Under the pieces are notes generated by a model that made no database searches, had not been told where the DNA came from, and was given only the letters and a program-made list of their open reading frames with translations. From Phoronis australis (Eukaryota > Phoronida > Phoronidae), in NCBI GenBank assembly GCA_002633005.1, contig NMRA01001075.1:16985-59555 (forward strand): a stretch of 42,571 nucleotides of DNA. Reading direction: 5' to 3'. Shown piece after piece: positions 31,760-42,571 of the stretch (within the stretch, counting starts at the first letter, position 1; every line of letters starts with the position of its first letter). The position numbers and the translations under genes were made by a program.

Positions 31760-34147
31760 GTGGTATAATAACCAGTCGAGTCTTGTAACACATACCAGTT
31801 CATATGTGAAAATATGGTATTTGGTTACCAAATTGGTATTCGAGTCTCTGGTATGTGGACATGTACATCTACGTGACCGAGAATTCTCTCACCGATTCCC
31901 GGGTAATTCCTAGAATTCTTAGGAAATTAGACAGATACATTGCATAAATCATGCGTTCAGGTCACTCTGTTCTTAAAATGGGAATTTTTACATGCCTGAG
32001 GCATGCGGAGAACAGCTGTTATAAAATTGAACTGAAAATTCGGTAATACCACGGTCGATGACATTACTAGTTAAACAAACTGTAGTAAAATTCTTCAGAT
32101 TGGCATTCATCCAGTGAGATTACCTTTGCCAGCAGATTGTTAGCATCCCAGATGCGATTCCGCTATGAGTCTGATCTCAAAAAATCATTTTTTCGCTAAT
32201 AATGTCCCCTTAAAAATAACGGCGGAGTTAGATGATGAGTCAGCGTCTCCCATGAAAAGGTCCACTGTGGAAATTCTAGGAAATCTTAAATCAATAAAGT
32301 ACTAATTGTGCTTCCCCACGTGTATGATGACAAGTCAGGGCAACGGCAGTATTTTGTCTAAGACACTTTACGTTAGTTAGCCCACAATTGTACCTTGATA
32401 AATGTAAATGTCAATTGAAAGCCTGCAAAGAGAGCGAGTTTACCTTTTCCCACCTGGCTTGAGATTGTTACAGAGTAAGGTTTTGATAATATATTCAGCA
32501 TTCGTCATAAACACAACTCTGGTTTCTGCGGCGCTTGCATGGCAAACCATTCACGTTACAACTCCATGGCCAATGATGAATTATACACCTATATGCGACT
32601 CAGGACTAAGCCGGTCGCATCATGTCGCCCATAAAATTTCTTTTAATAGTTAATAGTAACATTCATGACATTTAAATATTTCGCTAACGTCACCACTTAC
32701 GTTTTTAGAAATATAAATTAAAACGTGTCAAAGTAAATGTCACGCAAAATCGTCATTCGTGACGTTATGAAAAACGAGTAGACTGACAGATACATGTAGT
32801 AACTACACGTATCTATAAGGTTATAGAGGACAGTAACAATTTATATAACGTGAACTACAGTAACTTCAAAATGATGTCCCAAGAACGACAGATCAGATCC
32901 ATATGAAACTTTAAGATGCTAAATTGTATGAACTGTTTTACGAAATAGAGTGTTCCACTTTTGCATGACGGTTACTAAAAATCACTTTTGTGAATTTCTC
33001 GAAACAATCGAAAATGAAATGCAGTCATAATTTATAGAATTGTAACGGATTTGTTGAGATATCATTTTGGACATTGCTGTCACTAAAATTTGGTTATTGC
33101 AGCTGGGTTATCAATGTACTTCTCTTTGTTGCAAAGCTTTATTGAAATTCCAAAATAAGGGAAGTTTGGTAAGAAGCTAAACATAATATTTTATATACCG
33201 TGTACCATCTACTCTAAATTAAATAGTATATACTTTTCCTGACATACGATCTACAGTCATGTAAACTTTTGAATTAATACAAAGAGTGGTGCATGTATAT
33301 GAAGCCCTACACTGTACATAACTTGAAGTCACATTGGTGGCAAAAATATGACGCAACTAGATCGTTGGTCAAATTTGTGAACATTACGCACCTAAATTAC
33401 GTGAGTAGGTTAAACAATTTTAGAAGGGTAAAGTAATTACTTTACGCTGCGAATAATTACTCCTTGCCTCTAAAAGTTACTTTTTACTACAAGAGATTTT
33501 TTATAAAAACCAGCGCAGGTAATGAGTTTTCGAATAAACAAGGCTTCAAATATGCGGCTTAATTTTGAGGGATATTGCATTATGTTTGTTCATTTTTTTA
33601 TCCAGTTCCAAGTTGAATTATTTTGGGACAATATAATCAAAGACTTCGCCTGGTACGCTAGGAGACTTGTTTTTGCTCTAAATATCTAATCTAAATTATA
33701 TCGCCTTCAGTTTCAGTAAAGTACGTGCGTTAGTTAAGAGGAAGTCAATATAAAAACCAGTAAATTTTCAAAAAGCAACCTGTAAGTCAAAATTCAAGAC
33801 AACTTCATTATTTAAAGGGATAGGTATCCTAACATAAAATATAAAGAATACATTTAGCGCTCCCAATGACCGCTGATTTCACCCCTGGAGCACTAGACCG
33901 CAACTGACCATATTAGCAGTCTCCAAAATTGCATGTTTTCAGCAACGAAAATAAGTAACTTCTAAAATAGATTGAAAGTTGTACTTTGGTGGCTTTATGG
34001 AAAGGAATGATTTAGACCTCGAAACGAAACCTTGCTAGGTCGATAGCTCAAAACATGCTCAGGATTGCACAATAAAAATAATTGGAATATGTGGTACATG
34101 TTTCTCCATGTCTCGCAATTCTAAAAATGAAATTCAACGAGCCTTAC
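31760..34147. other. Intron 1 start, no recognised features
   Basis: Sequence just downstream of exon 1. No repeat family or domain was recognised. Confidence 0.65.
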
Positions 34148-34205
34148 CTAGTAATCCTACTGAAGTGAATACCAAAACAAATGTTGTTACCGTTTTTCCT
34201 TCCAT
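34148..34205 (-). CDS. Exon 1: start codon and signal peptide
   Basis: ATG at 34205 is followed by 19 residues, MEGKTVTTFVLVFTSVGLL, then a CTAG|GTAAGG donor. This is a short charged start and a hydrophobic core, as in a signal peptide. It stops in phase 1, exactly the phase the Sushi exon acceptor requires (G+TT gives Val, followed by TTC). The frame stays open upstream to 34400, but that stretch lacks the character of a leader and contains the TATA box, so I chose the internal ATG. The next exon is 18.7 kb away, so a missed small exon between them cannot be excluded. Confidence 0.7.
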
Positions 34206-34310
34206 TTGGTTCAAACTTAAACTGACACATGGAATACGCCGAACAAATATCGATTGACGTTCCGGTGCATCGGACAGTAATAGAGCGCAACACAAATTCT
34301 TACGTTTTTT

Positions 34311-34322
34311 GGATATATATAG
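34311..34322 (-). promoter_or_regulatory. TATA box of the mosaic gene
   Basis: On the minus strand the sequence reads CTATATATATCC. It lies about 107 nt upstream of the start codon at 34205. With usual spacing, transcription would start near 34280-34290, giving an 80-90 nt 5' UTR. An out-of-frame ATG at 34230 lies in that leader and overlaps the main start region, so it could dampen translation. TATA-like AT runs are common in AT-rich DNA; position is the main support. Confidence 0.45.
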
Positions 34323-37300
34323 CCTACACGCACGCCGTACGAGTTTCTTAACAATTCGATAGCGGGTCGTGGTCTTCCACCCAGCAGTAAAAGGTATCAA
34401 TTAGTGATAAAAATACGCGAACGATGAGTAAAGAAAATTTCTGGGAACTTCAGTGACAACGTCTGCATTTCTGCGAACTTGGTTTGTACACTATATTCAT
34501 GAATAAAACATTGAAAATGTTTTCTTGTCACTAATAAAGAGTCAATGGCATCTGTAAAATGATCCATATTTTATTAAACTATGTTTTGCATGGTAGTTTT
34601 AAGGCATTTTTGCCCAACGCTGTGTCACGAATTTTTTGCAAATCCCAGGCACCAATTCATCATAGCTGATGCGAATGGTAGACATGCACAATTCAGATAT
34701 CTAATAAAACAGCAGCGGCATGCTTACGGACGTTGCATTTACCATGATCGCTACAACACACAGTAGAACAGAAATGATGGTCTCAATATCAAACACCCAC
34801 ATGTGTATGTACAAAAGCCGACCGGCATTACCCGCTAAGAGTCGAAACGTTGCCAGAACTTATGTTACAGGAACAACAGCAGCTCGATTATAAAATGTTT
34901 ATGTATAACTATCAAGTTAAAGTGGCAGAGTATTTTAGCGTGGTTAGCTGACGACCGAAATTACAACGAAAATTATAATCCCGATGAGGAACTGTTAAAT
35001 AAGCGCGATCAAATATCGAAGGATGGACTCACATAACGTAAGCGTTCATGTCCAGGTCGCTGTAGGTGTAGAGAATCTGGCCGGCAAAAGATTGCTAGTT
35101 ATGAGGAAAAATACTAGCCTGATGTTAAGAAGCTCAAGGACAGCAATGTGTTTTGGCACTAAAACCAATAACGAATCTCTTAAAGTGGCTTGGTACGAGA
35201 AAAATAGTATAAAATAAGAAAGTAAACGTTACTCATCTTGTATGAAACCTGTATCACGTCGCAGGAAACAAGTTTTTTGAAGGTTTCGTAAATACAGTGA
35301 GTTTTACATAAGTTTGAAATTTGATCAGAAAGACACGCCTCCGTGCTCGTCAAGTCCGACATTAAAGTCCCAAAATGCATTGCGTTGCCTTATTTGGCTT
35401 CTTGTTTACAGATCCAAAAATCCCCAAAAATTCTGACCAAGGTAGTTTGGAATTCTGGCGCCAAGTGTACTCTGTGGGCGCTAAGTACATGTACTGAGTG
35501 TATTTTAAGGTTGAAAAGGTCATTTTCACATTGACCTACTGCAATGACTTCACATTAAATCTCTGTCATAGTAATCACACTGTTATTTAGTAATTCAACC
35601 AATTACAAGGTGCTTCACTGACTCGGTGATTTTTTAAATGGAAAGAGTAACTTCCTAATGCTAAATTTTGATGTCGTGTTGAACTTGAAACACAGTTTAT
35701 GTGCTAATATTTCAAAAGCAGCTGACTCCAGACATCTGATATTTTACAATATCACTGCACGGAAACATGTGATGATGATAGGTCAAAGACACATCTGTTC
35801 CAACGACTGGTGGTAAATATATAATTGACCCAATTGTTCACGAAGCTATAGTTTGCAATATGCATCATGATGAACATTCAGTCCGTACAACATTCACAAC
35901 GTTCTACTTTATTAAGCATCATCATTATCTTGATAGTTATACTTTTCTTGAAAGTATGTTGCACATTTTCAATGGCCATAAGTACAACCACTTAGTAATT
36001 TAGGGGTTTGTATAAATCTGTGGTTTGCAATCAGCTTTTATTGAGCTGACCTCCACTTTTACATCTCACTACAGTGGAAAATCAATGATGTATGGACTCA
36101 TGGAAGGACACAAAGTTACATAATGCAAGAAATATGAGGTCATGACATTTGAGCAACACATTTGTGTTGAAAAAGAAAAGGGCAGAATCTACACACTTTT
36201 GGAAAAACGCAATGAAAAATTGCATGTCAACTTCCAGCTTATTTGCTTTTGTAAAAACATCAGAAATTGCATCAACGTTAATAGAAAAAAATATTTTTAC
36301 CGTCCAGGCTGCATACATTTATCATTCCAGATGAAAAAATAACAGAACGCCTAGGTACTGCCGTAGTTCACAGCATTATTCATTTACTCTAAAATCAGCC
36401 ACTGTACAGTTTTAAAAGCACATGACTTTTCTAACAGTTCAGGTGTGGTTAAGTAACAAAGAGCTGTCAAAAGTAGCATGTTATTTAACTAACAGCTGCA
36501 GCAGGTGTTGAAAGTGATTCACAAGTCACGACTTTGTACCACTGGCTGAGCATAGAACAGAAATTACATTGTACATTTTGTTTGAAGGGACTTGTGAGCA
36601 TACAGTAAAAATTAATAAAGTGGTTAACTCGAACCAGTGTTCAGTCTATCATTGCATCAACAAGCTGTTAGTATAGATCAGTGACAACCTGCGCCCACCT
36701 ATCCATGGGGTAAAACGTGACAAGAGCTTAGACCAACAGACTGGGTCTGAGGACTCGCTAGTGTAATGCAGGTCGCAAACAAAATTTTTCACACATTGCC
36801 AGTCCTGTTTGAATCGTTTGCTTTGGTTTGGCAATTACATCCAATATTAGGCATGGCTTTTGATGAACTTCGAGACTTTATGTGAAATTTGAAAGGCCTG
36901 TTTACTACCATAAGGAATGCAGGCGAACCAGGAGAACAAGGAGATGTTTAAGTGTAAGAGGAGGAAAAGGAAGGAACGAGAGGTCTGTCGCTACAGCTAC
37001 TACAGGTTCAGCCGCATTGACTACAGCTCTAGGGAGTCTGCAAGCTTATGCATCTCGTCAAGCTGACATACAGGTACTTCAAACACCAAACACGTAAAAA
37101 AACAATTCAAAATCTCTACTTCAGAGAAGCATTTATGATTTGCAAAAATACAGAAAATCCTTTACTTAACAATCTGTGTCGCGTTACATCTTGAAAAAAT
37201 TGGGAGCCATTACATTTTACACAGGTTTTCATGTGGTTATCATTTGTCTAACGATGCAAATTTCTATTACATCAAATATTGAACAAAATTCCAGTTTGTT

Positions 37301-37400
37301 CTAGTAGTGCGCTGAGTTTGTAGCTAAGTGATTTATTAGCATTCAAGATGGGATAACTATGTCTTTTCCGAAACTGGTGAAAAATCTCCTAATTTTCAGA
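34323..37400. other. Upstream flank, no confident gene
   Basis: Short frames on both strands overlap one another and have random composition. Nothing was recognised. Confidence 0.6.
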
Positions 37401-37503
37401 GAAGAATAAATGCAATGATCAAATGAGAAGGAGGTAGAAAGAGAGTGTTGAGCTTTGAACAAAAGAACAGATCCGAACATCGCTGACATTCTTTGAAAGA
37501 CAC

Positions 37504-37755
37504 GTTAATGAGATTTGATTGGGAAAGCAAGGTGCCATAAAACCAATGAATTTGCTATCGCCCACAGCTGAATGAATATCAGCTGCATCATGAATCCTGT
37601 GGACACCACCGAATCCTTTGGACAACGTGTCGCCATAGTCTCCAGCGCGGTACCTATTGATGATATCTCCTGCAACTTCCTCCCCACCAAATTCTTCATC
37701 TCCAAATCCGACATCGCTAACATCCACATCATCAAGGATACTTTCTGAACTCCAA
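37504..37755 (-). CDS. Weak candidate exon, two competing frames
   Basis: After a possible acceptor (GAGTTCAG|AA) near 37757, one frame gives an acidic SILDDVDVSDVGFGDEEFGG and later SKFIGFMAPCFPNQISL; another gives KVSLMMWMLAMSDLE and stops at KSH. The first frame has a faint look of a DDE-transposase fragment, which I cannot support further. A tiny possible exon (about 38181-38213, between TTTCAG and GTAAGT) lies upstream. Confidence 0.2.
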
Positions 37756-38668
37756 AATGACAAAAGCGTGATGATCTTGCCCAGTACAATTTCAAAAAGG
37801 GCACAACACCTAGCCATGTAATGCAGTTGAACTTCCAAATAGCAGGGCTCGTATGTGCACTGGAGAATAGTTAAACCCAGATTGTTCAGAATTCAATTGT
37901 TTCATGCACATAACGTTTGAAGACGTCTCACGATGCTTTTAAGTCAGTTTGCAGGACCTAATGACTACTAGTGCGAAAGGATTTATGTCCTGTAAGGGCC
38001 TCAATCCTCGAGGATCACTGCTGTCCATACAGCCTCTAAAGTATACCGATATATTAACACCAAAAGTCAGTAGAAGATATATTTCCACTATATATATTAA
38101 GAGTGTCAGCATTGAAAAATAATATACATGTAACTCATAATTTAAATGTACATGTATACCCAATGGTTATGTTGCACTTACAATCATCGTCAATGTCAAC
38201 GCCTGGTTTGTCCTCTGAAACATCAATCGTTAGCCTTTAATGTAGAAATTGAACGTGTTTCTCTTGCTTAAACTGTTTAGCATCGGTCAGTCTGTATTCA
38301 TTGAATTTCAGCAAATATCACCTAACCACAATTAAAGAATGATATATAGAAACCAAACTATGTACGATATAGCCTCTATACTTAGACTTTAGAAAACATA
38401 CTTCGAAAAGTCTATCCATAAGGCACATTTATGACTTGATGTTAAATAAAATACCACCAAAAATGTTATGGATTGTGTATGCTACTGATAAAAACTACTC
38501 AAAATCCAAACCATTTTAGAGTTGTGTTAGAGCTGTTTTTGTGGGGCAACCGCGTTGTTCGTGTCGCCTGCAATACTAATATTTTACAGAAAAGAATGCA
38601 AATTTGCAAACTTTCAGCGAGCCATTTTGACTTCTAAGACAAATACCTTCAAACTGCACTACAAATAC

Positions 38669-38845
38669 CTCATAGGGTGCGTGTCGATAGGTATTTTCGT
38701 TACCAATCTCTCCAACAGAAGGTTCCAGGTGACTTGTTCTGGAATGTACGTCACTAATATCCTCGTCACTAGAATCGGAAGTAACAAGGCCGTATATACC
38801 ACAGGCGCTTGGGTTTATCTGTTCCTCGATCGCAAATGACGTCAC
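38669..38845 (-). CDS. Weak candidate exon overlapping the 92-bp inverted repeat
   Basis: The frame reads TSFAIEEQINPSACGIYGL, then a Ser/Asp/Glu-rich DSSDEDISD stretch and NTYRHAPYE, followed by a plausible donor GAG|GTATTT. It has no ATG in frame; a stop lies just before the GTG at 38845. Its first 18 codons lie in an arm whose inverted twin at 39860-39951 encodes the same residues on the plus strand. No domain recognised. Confidence 0.25.
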
Positions 38846-39951
38846 TCAATAATACATATAAGAAAACATAAAGGTTGGACACTCGAAATCTGTTTGCTCA
38901 GAATTTTCTACTCAAATGTGCATGGAACTCCACGAAACTAGCATCGGACAACTCTTAGAAAAATTTCTTTCATTCGATCTCTTCAAGTTGCCTTCGAGTG
39001 GTGATTTAAGACAAAAATGTCAAAAGAAAGCCAAAATCACAAATTCAAGGAAGTGATTCCGTGATGTCATGGCAGACGGTCTTCGCACATCCGTGTTTTT
39101 GACGGACGCTCCCGAGCTAAATCCGAAAGTCTAATTTCGCGCGGCTTTCATCGTCACTCCCCCGACTACTTGATCATGAGAAGCAGAGAGCACTTTATTG
39201 CCAAATAAATGTAATTACTCACATATTTGTGTCAAATATAAATTATCCTGATACTGTATTGATGTGCGAAGTTAATTTGTGTAATGTGATTTCTTATGAA
39301 GGTTTTACTTTTGGCCAAAACCATTCATTTAACTCGTCGGCCACGCGCATTGTAATACTTGCACGGACTGCGTTTCCTGGCTGAGTGTGTGTTGCGCTTC
39401 AATCAAAAAAGTGCGTGATGTCAAGATGAGAAACAAGATACGCCAGTTTATGTAATAAAATTCTAAGTCAAGGGCTAAAATGAGCCGTCAGTGGAATAAA
39501 GTTACAAATAATCATTAAAATAATAACTTTCACCTTCTCAATTAGTTGAGTTTTGGATTAGAATTATTGAATTTGAAATGTAGGTTGCTTGTTCAAAATC
39601 GAAGTTTCACCTACGACAGGCGTACAAGTTGAAGCACAACTGAAATCCGCCATGTTTACTACTTCAGGTCCTTGAATTCAGAGTTTTGAGATTCTTTTGG
39701 AAATGCCATCGCCAAATCACCACTCACGAAGATAGTTAATGGGATCTAGGAATTATAAGGCTTCGAAGGTTTATGCAACACCAGACTGAGGGAGGTGCAC
39801 GCAGATTTTATTTGAATTTTTGACGGTTGAAGTTGGGAGCCTCGGCTTGGCAAAGTTTAAGTGTCCAACCTTTATGTTTTCTTATATGTATTATTGAGTG
39901 ACGTCATTTGCGATCGAGGAACAGATAAACCCAAGCGCCTGTGGTATATAC
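38792..39951. repeat. Perfect 92-bp inverted repeat with 976-bp spacer
   Basis: 38792-38883 is the exact reverse complement of 39860-39951 at all 92 positions by eye. Matching stops abruptly at both ends. The spacer (38884-39859) shows no gene. It could be terminal repeats of an unknown element or a recent local inverted duplication. Confidence 0.92.
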
Positions 39952-42571
39952 ATGCAGCTTTATACACTTGAGAGCGGTTATGCATACATCTAATACCAAG
40001 CTCGACACAGCCTCACGTAGAATGATTCCATTACAAATTTGAAAATTGATAGCGCGTCACTTGTGTGTCGGTTCGAACAGACATAAAGTAAGAAGAGAAA
40101 AATGAAATTGTCTTCTGAGATATCTTCTGCTACCATATTCTGCAAGTTAACCGATGAAAGTTAAGCGATGAACACACGTCTCTCTAAGATTGGAAATCAG
40201 AATGATGACTGAACGAATTTAACCCCAGCTAGAATACACACGCCAAGCCCATACGAGTAAAGGTCATGCATGATTACTTAACGTATTGTCAACTCGTTCT
40301 CGTATCGTTCACGTGCCGAATAACCTGCTCTCGTGGCTGCACATTTATCCATATATTCGCTAGTATTCTTATTAGAAACTGTGAAACGATCGACAGGATT
40401 GTCCTCGGAATCTCGGGAAAAACACTTAACATGACATTCACTAGTGACATGGTTCCCTGTTTAGTGTGTGTAAGTGATCCCGCCTTTCTTATCGACCTGC
40501 AAATGAGGATAAGAAAATATCGCAAATGGCCACTGCCCTGGGGCACGCACACATACATGTACACACACGCTTATATCTAGGTCAATCTTTTGTGCTGTCC
40601 CACAATGACCACGTGTAGTTATCAACATTGAAAAAATACACAAACATGCATTGGAAAAGCAAGACATTTCGATATCAAGCGTAACATCTGGATCTAGGCC
40701 AAAAACAGAGGTGAAATGTCTACTAAAAACGCCCAGTCACATTTTAGAGTCTAACAAAATTTAGATCAGCCGCTAAGGCTCTGATCTGTACATGTATTGT
40801 GGCGGAAGCACAAACCTTCTGCTATAAACCTAGAGAAGGCATGAAGATCATACGTAGGCTTCAAAGTTGAGCACAATGACAGTTTATCTGCAGTGACCTC
40901 TACCACGATATTTTGAAACAGTTTCTGGTACTTTTCACATGGGGAAAGCTTGTAAAAAAGTCACGTACATGCCTCCATAACCCTCCAGGTTCACTAATTT
41001 TGCTCAAGACAACGCGGGAGAGGAATGTCGAGCACAGAAATTAAGCCAGCTCAAGAACCAATCCGTCGTACAGGGAAGCGACTAACAAAATACTGAAAAA
41101 ACAGGTAAACCAAACCGATTAAGTTAATGGCTTACCTTTAACCCAAGAACTACTCACCTAACTCAGTTTTCTCAGTACCATCCGTGTCTAAATCCTTACT
41201 CGCGACCGACACGCTCCCGGTTTTTCTGTCACCTGGCAAAATCTTGAGCAATTTCTCAGGTACTCGCGGCAAAATTAGAATTAGAATTTACCGTGGGTAC
41301 TAGAGTATTGAGAGAAAAATCTCATGGCTTGGAGATAAGTGTTGTGGATCTACATGTCCTGCTATCGGATATGATCAAACATATTGTATAAATGCTGAAT
41401 GTACGTGTTAAGTCGTACTTGTAAAACTATTGTGGATGAATATCTGCTTCTTTATTATATGTAAGAATGATGGACCATTCAATTATAAATCGTCGCTTTT
41501 GGAGGATGTGCATCGTGGCACCACACATTCAAAATTACAGAAAATGTTCACTTTTCCTTGCTATTACTTGAATCACACCTACACTGTATTTCTTAATATG
41601 GTCTTGTTTGAGGAAAGCTCCGGTAGCCCCCTTCGACGCGCCGGGATACACCATAACATGCACTTGTCTGTGTCATGTTCAATTATTTAACGGGTTCTTA
41701 TTGAAAATATGGAGTTTAGTTTTATACATGTAGAAGGCGTTGCCATGTTTAGAGGAAAGCGAGACCACAAACGTCTGCATGAGATATCACGAAAACACAA
41801 AAACTTTAAAGTTTCAATATTAAAAGATACCTTTACATGAAAAATCGGTGCGTTTTTATCATATTGAAACTGACAATTTCTAGGTTCATGAATCAAAATA
41901 ATCCCATTTTATTTCCCATCTTCCAATGTAAATAATGAAAGTATAATTACACTCGGATTGTACTTGACTTACGTGTTAAAACGTGCTGCCATGAAAATCA
42001 CGCGCGCCTTGGATTCTCAAATTCGTTTAAAGAAATTATCTCGGAAACTAACCGTTATGTTTATGTTCTCAGAGACTTCGCCCTTTCGCTCAAGTGAGAT
42101 TTGTTTATTTGTGGAAAACAAGTTGTGTGGAACGTATGATAACACTTCTGACTAATGTTCACAAAACATACCTTTGCTGACGGTCTCCGTTTCCAACACG
42201 TTTCTCAGTTAACCAGCTATCCCCAGTGTCGAATCTTACTGTCAACCATGGTGCAAAATACATGTATGCATTTCAGGCCACAAGAGCAAATGTCGAAAAC
42301 GAGTAGTTCAAAACAAGCGAAGTATTCTCACAATACTACTTCAAACCTCACGGCACACAAGCACTATACGGCATCCAGATTCAGGCAAAAACTCAGGACC
42401 AGTCAATCAGTCAATTTATCAGTCAACAAGATCGATAAAGCATCAGAAGTAGGAAATTAGAAAGAAATCACAGATGTGCTTTGTCTTCACCAGTATCAAT
42501 CACTGTACTTAATTATCATCTCGCTTTAAAGCACACGATAAATATGAATGAAGACAAATCCTCTTAAATGT
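39952..42571. other. Right end of window, no recognised features
   Basis: Open frames up to 104 codons occur on both strands at overlapping positions (40266-40667, 41430-41896, 42155-42460) without domain character. A short CA/TACATG run occurs near 40545-40575. Confidence 0.6.

Larger units (their letters stand above)
15451..34147 (-). other. Intron 1 (18.7 kb), mobile-element rich
   Basis: No further domain-like minus-strand exon was found between the signal exon and the Sushi exon. The interval is filled by retroelement remnants, a MITE and tandem repeats, listed separately. A short exon without a recognisable domain could be hidden here. Confidence 0.65.
346..34205 (-). other. Gene span: mosaic secreted/adhesion protein, 12 exons seen, 3' end off the window
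   Basis: Joining 34205-34148, 15450-15229, 14567-14322, 13763-13488, 9115-8935, 6492-6251, 5421-5215, 4913-4638, 4293-4125, 3271-3048, 1624-1431 and 456-346 gives 2406 nt (802 codons) with no stop. All introns are GT-AG. Domain order by residue: signal peptide 1-19, Sushi 20-93, PAN-like 94-175, PAN1 176-267, CTLD-A 268-408, TSP1 409-477, PAN2 478-569, CTLD-B 570-700, F5/8C 701-802 (incomplete). All are extracellular disulphide-rich modules, so a secreted or type-I surface protein is expected. No transmembrane segment is seen yet; it could lie to the left. Function is inferred only: adhesion, innate recognition or matrix. I know of no named gene with this exact order. The 18.7 kb first intron is the least certain join. 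Confidence 0.82.

Noticed and set aside
40266-40667. Open frames on both strands around 40.4 kb
   Set aside because: Overlapping antiparallel frames with random composition ending in CA-rich simple sequence.
1-42571. tRNA, rRNA or CRISPR content
   Set aside because: No cloverleaf, rRNA-like or regularly spaced repeat-spacer pattern was seen on either strand; the only regular array (30.5 kb) has no unique spacers.

Overview
The window reads as genomic DNA of a marine invertebrate animal. It is AT-rich, with long GT-AG introns, many decayed retroelements, and frequent ACATGTACATGTA-type simple motifs. The decisive content is a multi-exon gene assembled from extracellular domains typical of animals. 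Such domain-shuffled receptors and secreted proteins are abundant in amphioxus, hemichordates, molluscs, brachiopods and cnidarians. The sequence alone does not tell me which of these it is.

Main gene (minus strand, 34205 down to 346, continuing off the left edge). I rebuilt twelve exons by hand from domain matches and splice sites. They join into one open frame of 2406 nt (802 codons). The order is: signal peptide, Sushi/CCP, a PAN/Apple-like domain, PAN/Apple 1, C-type lectin domain A (two exons), thrombospondin type-1 repeat, PAN/Apple 2, C-type lectin domain B (two exons), and a discoidin-like F5/8 type C domain (first two exons). Every junction between domains has intron phase 1. Both lectin domains are split by a phase-2 intron at the same place, and the two main PAN exons are both 276 nt. 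This is exon shuffling plus duplication of a PAN-CTLD block around a TSP1 exon. The product should be a secreted or surface glycan-binding or adhesion protein. A TATA box lies about 107 nt before the start codon. The 3' end, including the rest of the F5/8C domain, is outside the window.

Introns and mobile elements. Intron 4 (9116-13487) holds a ~3 kb element with diverged terminal inverted repeats and a decayed cysteine-rich reading frame; part of another copy lies at 1-309. Intron 5 holds one copy of a ~0.7 kb repeat whose inverted second copy is at ~31 kb; both copies keep a small ORF starting at the same ATG. Intron 1 (18.7 kb) is a dense mobile-element region. It carries a Penelope-like element (PLE) with its RT half and GIY-YIG half in opposite orientations, a small hAT-like MITE, a LINE fragment next to a Gypsy gag/PBS/LTR remnant, a second inverted PLE remnant, and two tandem repeats.

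Upstream flank (34.3-42.6 kb). I see no confident gene here. It contains a perfect 92-bp inverted repeat (38792-38883 and 39860-39951) and two weak candidate minus-strand exons near 37.5 and 38.7 kb. All coordinates and translations were made by eye, without alignment software.
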